In this document: positions 26,401 through 39,000 of the stretch, piece after piece | Numbering within the stretch: the first letter of the stretch is position 1 | Layout of the letters: every line of letters begins with the position of its first letter | Origin: Tyto alba | Taxonomy: Eukaryota > Chordata > Aves > Strigiformes > Tytonidae | Direction: 5' to 3' | DNA: 64,000 nt | Assembly: GCF_018691265.1 (NCBI RefSeq) | Contig: NW_024881322.1 | Span: forward strand, 10,343,989-10,407,988 | Translations under genes and position numbers: made by a program | The notes under the pieces: model-generated | What the model was told of the DNA's origin: nothing | What the model saw: the letters and a program-made list of their open reading frames with translations, nothing else | Database searches by the model: none

Positions 26401-27209
26401 TTCCTTCTGCTCTTAAAAAAGATCCTCCAGAGGAGGAGAGTTCGTTAGTGAGCAGCACGTCTGACATCATGCGACCGCTGCTCTAATACAGACAATATTA
26501 GCCCCGATCTTTGAAGCGCAGTAGGGCTTCGCTTCCTGTGGCTTAGCTTGCGCCATTGCCCGCTTTGCCAGTCCAGCTCGGGTGGCTGGTGTGATGGGAG
26601 AGGCAGGAGGTGCCCAGGAACGTGTCCTGATTTGCTTTGTTCTGGCCTTCTCCCTCTGATTATTTCTCCTAAACTTTCCCATGGGGACCATCTGTCCTTT
26701 TCATCCACATCTGTAGGAGTGAGACTGTTGGAACAAATATTCCTAAGGGCAATATCATTCTGGCAGTGTGAGCTAGCACAAGGTGGAAATGAAATGGAAG
26801 GGAGTTAGGCACTTTCAATGTCCAAATTCAGCAGCTCACTTCAGAAAACAACTTTTTTCTTCTCCCTTCTTTTTTTCACCTTGCTCTTTCATTACTGTTT
26901 CTCTCCCATTTTTACCTATGTGGAACATGAACCTTATAGGTTCCTGAATGGGATTTCCCGTCTAGGATGTCTCAGCTGGCAGGAAATAGGGAAAAATGTC
27001 ATCTGCTTGGGTAAGCTTTCTCTCATGATAGGAGGGGACACTGCCAGTCGCTTATGGCTTGCTCTGTGTTCAACAAGCACATTTGATTAAAAAAAATCCG
27101 AGACAGATACTGTGCTGGCATAAAACATCATCTTTATTTGGAAATTTGCAGAGTATGAAGTGTACATGCAATTAAAGAAACCCCATCCCTTTGACAGGGC
27201 AAGGTTTGT

Positions 27210-27289
27210 TTGAAGAGGGGATATGTTTCACTAGTTCAATTGGTATGGTTGGAAAAAGTATCAAATTTTAGGCAATATCCCCTCTTCAA
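27210..27289. repeat. 15-bp perfect inverted repeat, 50-nt spacer
   Basis: TTGAAGAGGGGATAT at 27210-27224 is the exact reverse complement of ATATCCCCTCTTCAA at 27275-27289. The pair could fold as an 80-nt hairpin or mark the ends of a very short MITE-like element. No protein-coding capacity is present. Confidence 0.85.
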
Positions 27290-29704
27290 GCCCACAACAG
27301 AACCAACTTTGGAAGCTGGATACCAGTTGTGAGTAGTTATTCAGAGGTTCAGCCCTTCTGATAAGCTGCATTATTTACTGTCAGTGATTTAAGAAATCTT
27401 GGGGTGAGATGTTGCTGATGCAGACTCATTAATTTGATGTCCTGAGAAAGTTTACCAGTAAGTCAGAAAATTGATCAACAAATAAAGATACGTTTTATTC
27501 TATGGGATGGAGATTCAGCTGGGTAAAAATGGTTTTATAATTAGGAATATAACACTGTCTCTGATCTCCTTTGCTTTTGGCATCTGGTGGCCTGCAGCTA
27601 CCTAGGTCTAGGATGCATAATAACAACACAAAACTAAACAATACTGCAACATCAGTACCTCTTCCTTCATCTAGGATTTGCCTCCTTTGCTGCAACTGTA
27701 AAGCTGTACTGTACAAACTGTAAAACTATAACTGTACAAGTGTGGGTTGTTTTATTTTTTTTTGAGAGTTAGAAACCTGATAAAAGTTCTGTTCAGCTTC
27801 AGAGTTTGTCCACCTGCCTAATGGTGTTTATAAATTCTAATTTGTGCGTGATTCAGAGGGAGGGAGAGAGCATGTGTTAGAATTGAGGCTAGTACTTACT
27901 GGGAAAAGTCATTGCACAAATCCTGACACCTCTCACTCAGAGTTGGGTAAACAAGAGAGTGAGAATGAGAAGTAATGAAGATGCTCAGTTGTAAATCTGC
28001 TTGAAAAGATCCAGAAACAGGAATGAGTGCAGTACAGCAATTTATGCATTTATTTTTGTTCCGGTTAATGATGAAACTGATTATCTTAATCTCATATTCC
28101 CACCTAATTTCTCCGATCCTTTGTGCTCTGCTTAACATCTCATTAAAGGAGATTAGGCCCAGCAAAAGGCCTTTCAGCTTTCTTGGTCCTGTGGTTTACA
28201 GCTGAGACCTAGAAGATGTGTACCTTGGGTTGGCTTGGCAAAGCCAGAGGCAGGAGCAGGATGGCGGTAGCTTCCTGTGCTTGGTCTTGGCCTTGTGCTT
28301 GATTTGGCCCACAGCCACATCCCAGAATGAGATGGTGATTGATACCGGCTTGGTTTGCCTCTAATCGCTTGTTCCCTGCAGGCAGAGACTCAGCTGGCAA
28401 GGTAGTTTCTGTCTGGGTGCAGGTCTGTTACTGTTCTCATGGTGTAGCCCAAGGAAAGCAGACTTTGAACTACCTGAAGGTTGTTATGTGTGACTTGACC
28501 TAGACATTGGCCATCCCTGGCTGGCCTGCCTCTTCCTCGGCTGTGATGTGTGTGCACTGGCAACTCCCTGCCCCACCTTTCCTTCCCCCCCCCCCCCCAC
28601 CACCCGCCCCGTGTCCTTGTATCCTGGTGTTTGCCTAACTGTGTTACAGATCCCCTGTCTGCTTTTCCTGTTGTGCTTTGTCTGACTGCATTCTTGCAGA
28701 CATAAAATTGAAACACTGTTGAAATAGAAGAGTGGGAAAGGTTTATCTTTGTTTTGCGGTTTACTGAAAGACAGCCTCCACAGGAAAAGACAAAGTTTTG
28801 TTCTTGAATTTCAAAAAGCTATTCCCCAAGTGTCACAGAAGCTTGTCTGATGTGATTTGTATTGCAGGATGTGTAGCTTAATCTTCTGAGTATTTTGCAT
28901 AAAATTAAGTTTTCTGTGTGTTTCTTGAAACTTTTGTGACCTTCTTAGTCAATTCCTTCTAGAAGCTGTAATTGGAAAAAAGGTTCTCATGGAGTAGTGT
29001 GGTGAATCATACATCAGACTGCTCCACTTTTATAAGAAATTTAACCTGAATTTTTTTTTTTAAAGTATTGTAGTCAGAAGGAGATTTAGGGTAATTGCAT
29101 TACCTATAACTACTGGGTTGCATACAATTTTTTCAGAAAGACCCTGTCTGGCCATGTAAGTTGTCACAGCAGCTGAATTTATTTATAGAGTAAATAGCAG
29201 TATATTTGCTTTATAGAACAATTACTACAGTATCCAGGGTTTTTAATAGAGTTTAATTTTTTAGTTGTGTCAGCTCTGGATGTGCTGGTAGCTAACTGCC
29301 ATTTTTCAGGAACTGTATGTGGAATTTCCTTCAAGTTGGCTTCCTATTGAGAGCATTTAAATGAGAATTGGAAGCCTTAAAGATGAACAACATCATGCTT
29401 TTTATTCATTCCCATTTAATGATGTCAGTCTAACAGGGTGGAGAACGGAACCTTCTAAATCTGGACAGTCATCCCTTATTCCCACTGGTCTAACTGAACA
29501 TTAATTCTCTTGTCTTACAAATCCTCTGAGAGATGAAGAGAGCCTAGATATACCTTATTTTAGAAACAATTTTTAGAGCCTACTTGCCAAATTCTCTTAG
29601 TTGTCAGTTTAGCAAAAAGAGACCTGACATGGTAAGATGAAAATACCTACTGGAATTTTGGTGTTGTGGTGACTAATGTATTTTGGTTTTCTTTGTTTTT
29701 TTAG

Positions 29705-30000
29705 AATTCTTCCTATATGGATCAGCATTCTAGTGATGGTGAAACTGGAAGACTACCACTCTAAGCAAACCCAGGATGAATCGGGTGCCAGGTGATGCAG
29801 AAAATGCTCACAGTAGCAGTGTGGAATCCTGTCCTTCCTTGCGGGATGTCCACTCCATCAACCCAGCGCAGCTGATGGCAAGGATTGAGTCATATGAAGG
29901 CAGAGAGAAGAAAGGCATATCAGATGTCAGAAGGACTTTCTGTTTGTTTGTTACGTTTGATCTCTTATTCATAACCTTGCTGTGGATAATAGAATTAAAT
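29705..30000 (+). other. STARD3NL: STARD3NL exon 2 (5' UTR end and first coding exon)
   Basis: Acceptor TTTTTTTAG ends at 29704 and donor GTGAGT begins at 30001. The exon carries 71 nt of 5' UTR and codons 1-75, ending in phase 0. It encodes the N-terminal cytosolic tail and the first membrane segment. Confidence 0.93.
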
Positions 30001-33000
30001 GTGAGTTGTCTTTTCGGTACTCTTAGACTTTATTAATTTATTTATTCAATTCAGGAGTGGTTAATAAGTTTCTGTCTTCTATCCCAAATTATATGCTATT
30101 TTTATATATTTAAATTAAAGCAGCTTCTTACTTGCAAGCTTTTGTGAACATAGTATCTACTCAACTACATCTACTTTTAGTCATTAGGATACATGGTTTA
30201 TTGTCTTCTTACCATTAAATCTTTTGATGTTCCTGTAGTCTATGAACCTTGCTGAAGAAACCATTGGAAATCCAGTGAACTCTTCAGGCAGCAAGTAAAC
30301 AGAAATGTTACTGTACATCTTTGAATTTGACAGGAAGTGTGAATTTTAATGGGATTCAAGTGTTTGCCTTTTGAGTAACTCAAAGTCAGTGGTATTTCCC
30401 TGAGGTGTGAGTCCTTGGAAAGACTCCCAGTGACCAAAACCTTTCTTTTGCTGTATTTTCTTTGAGACAAGCTTAGTATGCTGTACGTTGTGTATGGCAG
30501 CATGCATTTAAACAACAGAAACTCCCACAGTTGCACTTTTTAACTCCAACATTTGTAATTTGGAAAACAAGGCAGCTGTCCTGAAATTTCCAGAAAGCAA
30601 TAGGATAGCTGATTTGTTATTTCATAGGTAACGTCCTAGTTCTTGAGCTGGGTTTTAAGCTACAATCTAAAGTATGCATTTAAGAAAGGACACACAGGAA
30701 AAATGGGAGAAATCCCTTTTCTATGCAAGACCATGAGTAAATTTTTTGTCAGCATTCTTTTACAAGATAAATAACATTATTGCTCTGACATTATGAAGTT
30801 TCAGGAGCTGACTGTTCAAGTAGTTCATTGGTATAGAGAAAAATACATTTTCCAGTTTAATTTGAGAAAGCAGACTGCTTGGCTGAACGCTGTAGTTTTG
30901 GGACTAGATTTCTGTCGTGTCTCTAGGTGGAAAGACTGTTGTATCCGGTACGTAAGGTTAGCTTGTTTCAGAAAGGCAGCATAGTGTTCCGACACATTTC
31001 TTTTTTTAGGCCAGTTTCTCAACAGCTTGTTCAACTAAGAGGAGCCGAGTCTGGGTTTGTATCTCTTGTTGAGGATTCAGAGTACAGATTTTTATATTAG
31101 TGCTGTCAGAATGTTTAAGACTCTGTAGAAAATGCTACCAACTCATGACATTTCACTTTGAGTGCTGCTGCATTAGGGGACTTCAAGATCCTGGCTATTT
31201 TCTTTGTGAGAAGCTTTGTTTTAAGGAGAACATATTATGAACTGGAGTCCTATACTGTCAAATGTCAGCAAGAATGAAAACCGGTTTTTTGTCTTCGAAA
31301 TTCAAAATAGTCATCATTTGATATCTGGGATCTGACACATGGTTAGGTTTTTCTGATCTGTTTTTTAAATCAAGCTTTGTTCATTGGGAAGTCGAATAGC
31401 ACTGCGTTAGAACTGCCTGTCACTGATACATAAATAATGGGACTTCAGAATTGTTCCCAGAGTTCCTGTAAGTATTGTTTTCCCTTTGTCACCATTATCA
31501 ACTGCGCTTAGATGTAATTTATTTTTAAAAACTTCAGAGAGTAGCTCCATGGCAGTTTGAGCAAGCCCTAAACTGAGTCTGTTGTGGTTGTCTGTTCATC
31601 CTTATGTTAGCATGGTGCTCATGCAGCCACACAGTGAACTGCTTGGAGGGGCGCCAGGTTGATCCTCCTTATTTATGCTGGAAACGGGTGATCACACCTG
31701 ATGCATTAGAGCGACCAAGAGGAAGCTATATTTAAAAAGTTATTTGTCAGGTAGCTATAGATGGGAGGGAGAGGAGAAGAAATAGAAATTTGGGGTTGGA
31801 GTGAATAGTCTCAGGAAAACACTGTCCAGCAGCATAGCTGGGAGAAGTGTTGAAGTGTTTAGACTGCATTGCTTTGAGATGGTGAGCATATGTTGTTGGT
31901 GTGCTTTGGTACCTCTTTTCTTTAAAAGATGGACAGCAGTCAAACTTGTTATTAAAGCCTTCTGTCAGTGGTGTTTTCCAGTGCTTTACATAACTTATTA
32001 CATGTAGTGCTTAGTTACTGAATTTAATATTAGTAACAGTATGGACACTGAGGTTTTTCACTTGCAACTAAGGTATATATTCTTCCTCACTCTCTGACCT
32101 AATACATCCTAAATGATTTTCATACTAACCCAGTTTGAACAAGAGGGTGACACTAGAATCCTTCCACTGGAAAGATACACAGTGGCTAAGGAAGATGTAA
32201 TTTTGAATCCCCTCAAGTAAATGAAAGAATTAGATGTGGACATTAGTTATTTGTGGGAGAATGATCTAATAGTTGCAGTTTCTGTGTCTTACACAGTGGG
32301 TTTTTTTGCTCACCTCTCATAAAACAAATAGTATGTATGCTGTTAAGGAAGATATCTGGAATATGAATTCAGTTACTGTTTTGTTTCCTATTTGCTAACA
32401 TGTGTCTAACTAGAGCTAGTTTCTGGGTGGCTTTTTGATCAGCTGTTTTGATACTCCTTATGAGACATAAAATGCTCTGTGAATTTGTGTAGCTGACCTT
32501 AACATTTAATCATTTCTTCTTCCCACAACAACTTGTTTGCTCTTTATTTTGGGACAGTGTGAAACGTAGCTTGTGTAGGCCAGGTGATAATCCTAAATGT
32601 TTTCATGTTCAAAATTGTGTATAATTGTGAAAAACAAATAGGGACAGTGATCTTGAAATTGACATTATTAGCATATATATCCTCTGTACTTAGTTTAATG
32701 ATCTTTTTATGCATCAGTGGGGAACTATTAATTTCACCCTTTAGATTTGTGTGTATTTTGGCTTCTGTACCTTGTGTTCTAAAGCTCTGTGTGTTGTTTC
32801 CTTGTAGGTAAAAGGAGGCATTGAGACTACCCTAGAGAAAGAAGTCCTACAATATGACTACTCTTCTTCATATTTTGATATATTTGTAAGTGTTCTTTTA
32901 AAAAAAAAAGGAGAAAGGAAAAGAGGCAAACATACAGTTTTCCCACATTCCTCCTTCCACAGATGTTTTCTAGTTTGAGTCCTGTGAAAAGGCTGATTTT

Positions 33001-36000
33001 GATAATTTAAACTGGAAGGACTTGTGCCAAGTTTCACCCATCTAGGGGTTTCCCAGTCTCCCTTGGGATCAGGCTCATGGAGCCTGTGGATAGAGATGCT
33101 TAGCCACACTTAAATTGCACCTTCTTCTTTGGGGAGGTGTGGAAAAGCAGATGAAAAAAATCTCAGTCAGGAATGTGAGACTGATGTAATATAAAGATAA
33201 TTCATTAAGAGGACAAGACCAATAGTACTCCAGCTGTAAAATCATTTTGTTTAAACTGACATTTTTGTCCTTCCACAGAAATAAGTCAGTTGCAGTGAGG
33301 AGAGACTTGTTCCTGGGTTGGCCTATATAGGTCAGGTTTTTTTCAGATTTCTGTGTTTTAATTCAAACAGATTTTTTTTTAACCTTTTTTTGGTACTAAA
33401 AAGAGATAACAAAGTATAATTCTCCTTTGCTAGATATAAGCACCTTAAGGCACATGGGAGGAACTCTACTGCATTAGGAAATTTCTCTGTCTTTCAGTAA
33501 CACTGTAGCTCTGTAATTGCAATGCATTTTGCACTGCATGGACCAAGTTACTTATCTCAGAATAACAGCCGTTTCTTTATGGTTCCTCTAAAGGGCCCCA
33601 TGTTTTTGCAGGATCATTAATTCTACTAGATCTTGTTTGCCTGGCAGAGATGAGTTGGTTTTGGTATCAGTCATTATATATTGATGACTATATCCAGAAT
33701 CTCTCTTTGAAACTGGTGTAAAAACTCATCCTTGCTTTTGCATTGGACCATTTGCTGTGTCAAATGGAGTGAGGTACTAGATACAAAAATTTCATAAGTT
33801 AGCAAACTCTGCTACTTCTCCCCTTCTTTCTCATTATTTTGCTGGCAATTTCTCCATGATATGCATAACTGCAGAAAGCAAAAAATGTTGTCTATGAATC
33901 TTGATGCTCTGGAAATTTTGTTGCCCTGTAGTTGAACCAAGAGTTAAAAAATATGTAATATTAATATAAAAATATGTAAAATGTAATGCAAAATAATAGA
34001 CTTTTCCCTGGGAATAGACTAGGTCACTGAATTCTGCAAAATTATTTGTGGGCTTATACAGGTTTTCTTCTGTTTCTACTACACATCACTGAAACATACA
34101 TGTTTGCCTAAGATTAAATGGGTTCATAATACCTCTGGCTATGTCTGTCCTTGATTTCTCTTCATTTTTAAGCATCTGTTTCATATTTTTTAGATTCTGA
34201 ACTCATCTTTTAAGGCAAATTGGAGGCAATCTAATATCAAAGAATAAAACGGGGAAATTGAGGGTTAGGGTCCCTGATTCAGAAATCTCATCTGTCTGCT
34301 ATTGATTTAATTTTCTGGCCTAGAAATACCATAACTTACCTTTCTTTACTGCAAAATATTTGGAATGGCTATTGCAGGCATCTCCATGAAGAATATTTGA
34401 TTGTTGCAACGTTAATATTTCAATAAATACTAAAAATTTAGTAAGTAGAAAATTGTTTTTAAAAATTCTTCCCACTTTCTGTTTGTATTTGTGAAGTCTT
34501 GACAGTTTTTTCTGATATTCTTGCACGGTAGCACACCACTGAGATCAGTGAGATGCTGAAGGTATTTGCTGGATTAACTGCATCTAGATTTAACTGCTTA
34601 GATTCCAATCAAGTAAAATGATTGTGAACATACTTTGTGTAGCTTTCTTATGTTTCTAACTTACTTGTGGAATTGCACATGCTTGCATATTTGAGCCTAT
34701 GTAAGCATGTGAGTGGTGCCTTTGCTTTACAAATGGAAATTATGCTTTTTTTTCTGTTTTGTAAGCACACGTTCAAATTTGTTTCTCAATAACAGTACTT
34801 AGACTGTCCTGTTTTAAGTTGTTTGTAAGCAGTTAGTATTTTCAGTGAGATGAGAATCTTGTGGTTCTTCTGTGTTCTGAATTAACCAACAAATATTTTT
34901 TTCCTTTCTCTATAGCTACTGGCAGTCTTTCGATTTAAGGTGTTAATACTTGCATATGCATTGTGCAGACTGCGCCATTGGTGGGCAATAGCTGTGAGTA
35001 GTAGCCAAGCATAATGGAGTTTTATCTAGAATGGATCAAACAGACAAAATTTTAGATGCCTCTTAACGCTTGTATGTTAAGAATCATCTTGATGCTATAT
35101 ATAAAAATTCGCTGTACAGTAACAGAGTAAAAACTTCTGTTCTGGAAAATTTATGGCCTAAAACCAAGAATTTAATAGCACAGTGGTTGTCATCCTTATT
35201 AGATAATGTGTTAATACGAATTAAAGACTTATTTTGAATCCTGTATGGATGGCTAGCCGTAACTGCTTGTTACCTCTGACTTGTTAATTAATGCTTGAAG
35301 TATATTTGCATTTGAAATAGTGAACTGTATTCAAAAAGAATTGGCGTTGTTGTACCAGAGAGCCAGCTGTTCATAAACTCCCACATTCTTAGCTTTTTAG
35401 TGTTTTAGTTGCCATCCACTGAGCACTAGCACCTGTGTTGCTTCATGCTCCAATACAGAATGTTGAATATGCATCCTTTCTTAGAAAGGAAGTTCTTGAG
35501 AGCTGTAGACAATCACAGTGGATTGGAGCAAATATCTTTAATGCAGCTGTACTGTGTGGGTGAGAAAGAATGCGAAACTTGATGATAAATTCATACTTCC
35601 ACCAGTCAATGCCATAGATTGTAATACAATAGGCGTATTGCTGGCTTAGTGTCTTGTAAATTTTAGGCTTTTTTTCCCCTTACACGGTGGTAGGTGCACA
35701 TAGAATGTGTTCCTGTGTAACTTTCTTCAAGTGAGTAGCATGCAGTTTGTTTAGTAGTCTGAGATTACATGTCATGATTTTTTTGAAATTGTGTTATTAG
35801 CATAGCACAACTCTTGAGAGTGCACACCTCTCAGAATCCCTTACTCTTAGTTGTGTAGCTTTAGCATATTTCTTCCAGTGACATCCTACAATTTGATGCA
35901 GTTGTTTGTGAGGTGCTGAGAGTGAACCCATCATGGTAGTAAGCAATTAGATACATAAAGATTCATTGAAGGTTTTACAGAATCCATTAGTCTTTAAATC

Positions 36001-39000
36001 CTACCCGTGCTTACCAGAAGCTAGTTAGGTTCTGCTATTATTTAAAGAATTGCTGGACCCAAATGCCCTAATAGAGTTAGAAGCCTTGCTTAAGTGAACA
36101 GTACTTATCCACTGCTTTTTTTTTTTTTTTTTTCCTCTGATGTTTTATGCAACCTGCTGTTTTTTAAATGTCAGGGAGTACAGGGAGTATCAAGTCTTCA
36201 AAGTGATTAATTTTTCACAATTATCAGTACGTGAATTAAAACATGAATTCAGACTTACTCCTGCAAAGATTTTTTGTTATTGGAAAGGGATCTTTTGATT
36301 TGGATGGTAGTGAAAAGCATTTGGAGCAATTGCTGTTTGCTTTTTCCCAAATACATAGGATAGATCTTTTTTTTTAAGGGACTTGGTGAATAAAATGCTG
36401 CATATTAATTATACAGTAAGATCACAATTTATATAACTCCACTTCTGTGTAGCATCTAAACTGCCTATCTGCTGGGTGGAAAGCAACATTTGGAGATGTC
36501 CATATTAAAACTTTAAGGTGGTTATTTTAATAACACTTTAAGTTAATTGTATTGTACTTGTTACATTTCATTAATCTATGATCTTGCTGTTGTTGGTAAA
36601 TATTTAAAGTTGCAACTGATAAATAATGGCAGAAATGAGAAAGTAAATCCATTTATTAGTCTTAACTCTTCTTACCCTGTCTCTTTCAGTTTACAACAGC
36701 AGTGACCAGTGCCTTTTTATTAGCAAAAGTAATTATTTCACAGGTATATATTCTAATCAAATGTTTGTTTTACTTTGTTGTTTTCCTAAAAGCAAGATTC
36801 TTCAGGGTAACTTCTGTAATGTTTTGTGGTTTTGTTTCAAGCTGTTCTCACAGGGTGCTTTTGGCTACGTGCTGCCCATCATATCCTTCATACTCGCCTG
36901 GATTGAAACTTGGTTCCTGGACTTTAAAGTGTTACCGCAAGAAGCTGAAGAAGAAAACAGTAAGCTTTTGATATTTCCTCTCAGTCGCTGCAGTTGGCAA
37001 CATTTGATCCCACATTATCTGGCAGAAGAATGCTTCTTGCAGCTTCTCAAAATTTGAAGAGCTGTGGGAAAAATTAAATCATATGGCAGAATTTTTCTGT
37101 TTCTGGAAAGGAACATATGCCTTCAAAGAAGTGGGGTTTTAATACAGGGAGGCAAAATTAAAAGCTACAAGTGACAGGTTAGCAATTTATCAGGCACTTA
37201 GGAATGTATATTAATTTTGTATGCTTAAGACATGAATATTTAACTGGCTTGGACTTGTAAAATTTTATTTTCTGGGTAATCCATAGAGAAAGCATCTGGT
37301 TCCTCTTTTAGGAAGAGTAAACACAGTAACTAACTCAATGTCACTAACTCTTCTTTTGAGGTGGAAAAGGGAAAGCAAAGAAGTATTGTGGAGAGTCTGC
37401 TTCATGCACAGACAGAATGAGACCAGAGCAAGTATGAATTCCAGCCTCTTCAAGATAGGGCAGCAGGTTATCTGACACTCGATTTATTCAACTAAATGGA
37501 GGAAGCGCATTGATTTAGTTGAAGGAGAGTATTGCTTGGGTGGTGAGGGAAATGAAGCATAGATTGCTGCTACAGGTGTTCTGTTAGTTTCAACAGCAGG
37601 AGAGAAATTATACATCAAACCTGTTATTTATGCATCATTACCTGAAATACAGTCTGAAATTCTGTTGGAAGGGCATGTGTACCTGTTAAGTAAAAACTAA
37701 AACTACACAGGCATGGATGCCTCTGTTTTTTTAGTGCTCTGAAATGCAGTCTTTGTCCTTTGATCTCCTTGCTCTTCTTTTCCACTACAAGAAAAATTGG
37801 TTAAATGAATACACTGGATTTTGCCTAGAGAAAAGGAAGCTTAGGGTAACTGTATTTTTCCTCTTTTGAGAGGGTAAGAAAATACAGCTGCATCACACTT
37901 TTGTCTCAATAGGTAAGAAATTTAACCAGTTCAGAGATTTTTTTAAGGTTTTTTTTTTTATACTGGATATTCGTAGACAAATAAAGTACTCGATACAAAC
38001 ACATGTAAATACTTGATCATATTTATAAAATCGAGATGATAATTGCTAAATCCCTGTGGGATTCAATCAAACTTTCTTTTTCTTCATTCCTACTGAGCTT
38101 GAAATAGGTGGTATTTGTTTAGAAATATATGCTTTTTAGTTGAAGTCTGCTTATTTCCCAAAAAGATGGGGTTTCACTGGAAAATGCTGATTTTAAGCAA
38201 TTATGTCAGACAAATGATGGGCACGTTTGGATTGTGTTGTGTGGTGGTACTTACATTGTGCATTATTTGCTCTTAAATCTGAGTCAGATAATAACAACAG
38301 ATTTTAATAGCTTTTGCTTTCTGGTCAGGTATTTTTCTCTGTCTCCAGTGGGAGTATGAGCTGACTTTTTTCCATCTTTCTGTTTTGCCTTAAAAAATTC
38401 CCACAATCAAACAAAATAACCCCACCACAGCAATTTTCTCCCTAATGCAACAGTGCTTATAATTGACAGATGTTTTCTCTGTAACTTTAAAAAGAAAAAA
38501 GAAAAGAGAAAAAAAGGGCAAAACTGTCTTTCCACTGAAGATTTACAGCTCTAAAAGTTCCCTTCTGTGAGCAGGATTTAAAACTAAAATCCAGCCAGTG
38601 TGTGTCCTCTAGTATCTCGTGACTCATTGTTTAGTATGGAGACTAACCTTCCTCTTTGGACAGAGTGGAAATATAAGTAAAATAGATGTCTCCTTTGGAG
38701 ACTTTGAATTGGTTAATAAGATAAATTGATATGTAGAAATCGTAGTTTGAGTTGGAAAGAGATTTTTAAATAACTGCTGCATACCTCAGCTCTCCTGATT
38801 CAGTAAAACATCAAGGTTGCTTTTTTTTTTTTCCCCCCATAAGTCTTCATGTGGCAGAGAGTAAGGGATGGAGGTTCAATAACCTTATGTTGTCCTAAAA
38901 TGGTGTATTTGCCCTGTTATTATCAGAAGACCTGTTGATGGCAATAAGGATGAGATAAATTAGATTCTCTCCCAACCCTTTTGGTTTTTATCCTGTATTA

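Larger units (their letters stand above)
9548..29704 (+). other. STARD3NL: STARD3NL intron 1 (about 20 kb)
   Basis: The intron runs from the probable donor at 9548 to the acceptor TTTTTTTAG at 29704. Most of it is AT-rich and featureless. Exceptions are two CR1 elements (16.3 and 19.3-20.5 kb), T runs near 14830-14851 and 18441-18464, a GC-rich unexplained block (20.5-23.5 kb), an inverted repeat at 27210-27289 and a C run at about 28587-28600. Additional non-coding exons or a nested non-coding transcript cannot be excluded. Confidence 0.5.

Noticed and set aside
25811..26470. 219-codon minus-strand frame
   Set aside because: It has no domain, a Phe run from an A-rich simple stretch on the plus strand, and no conserved look.
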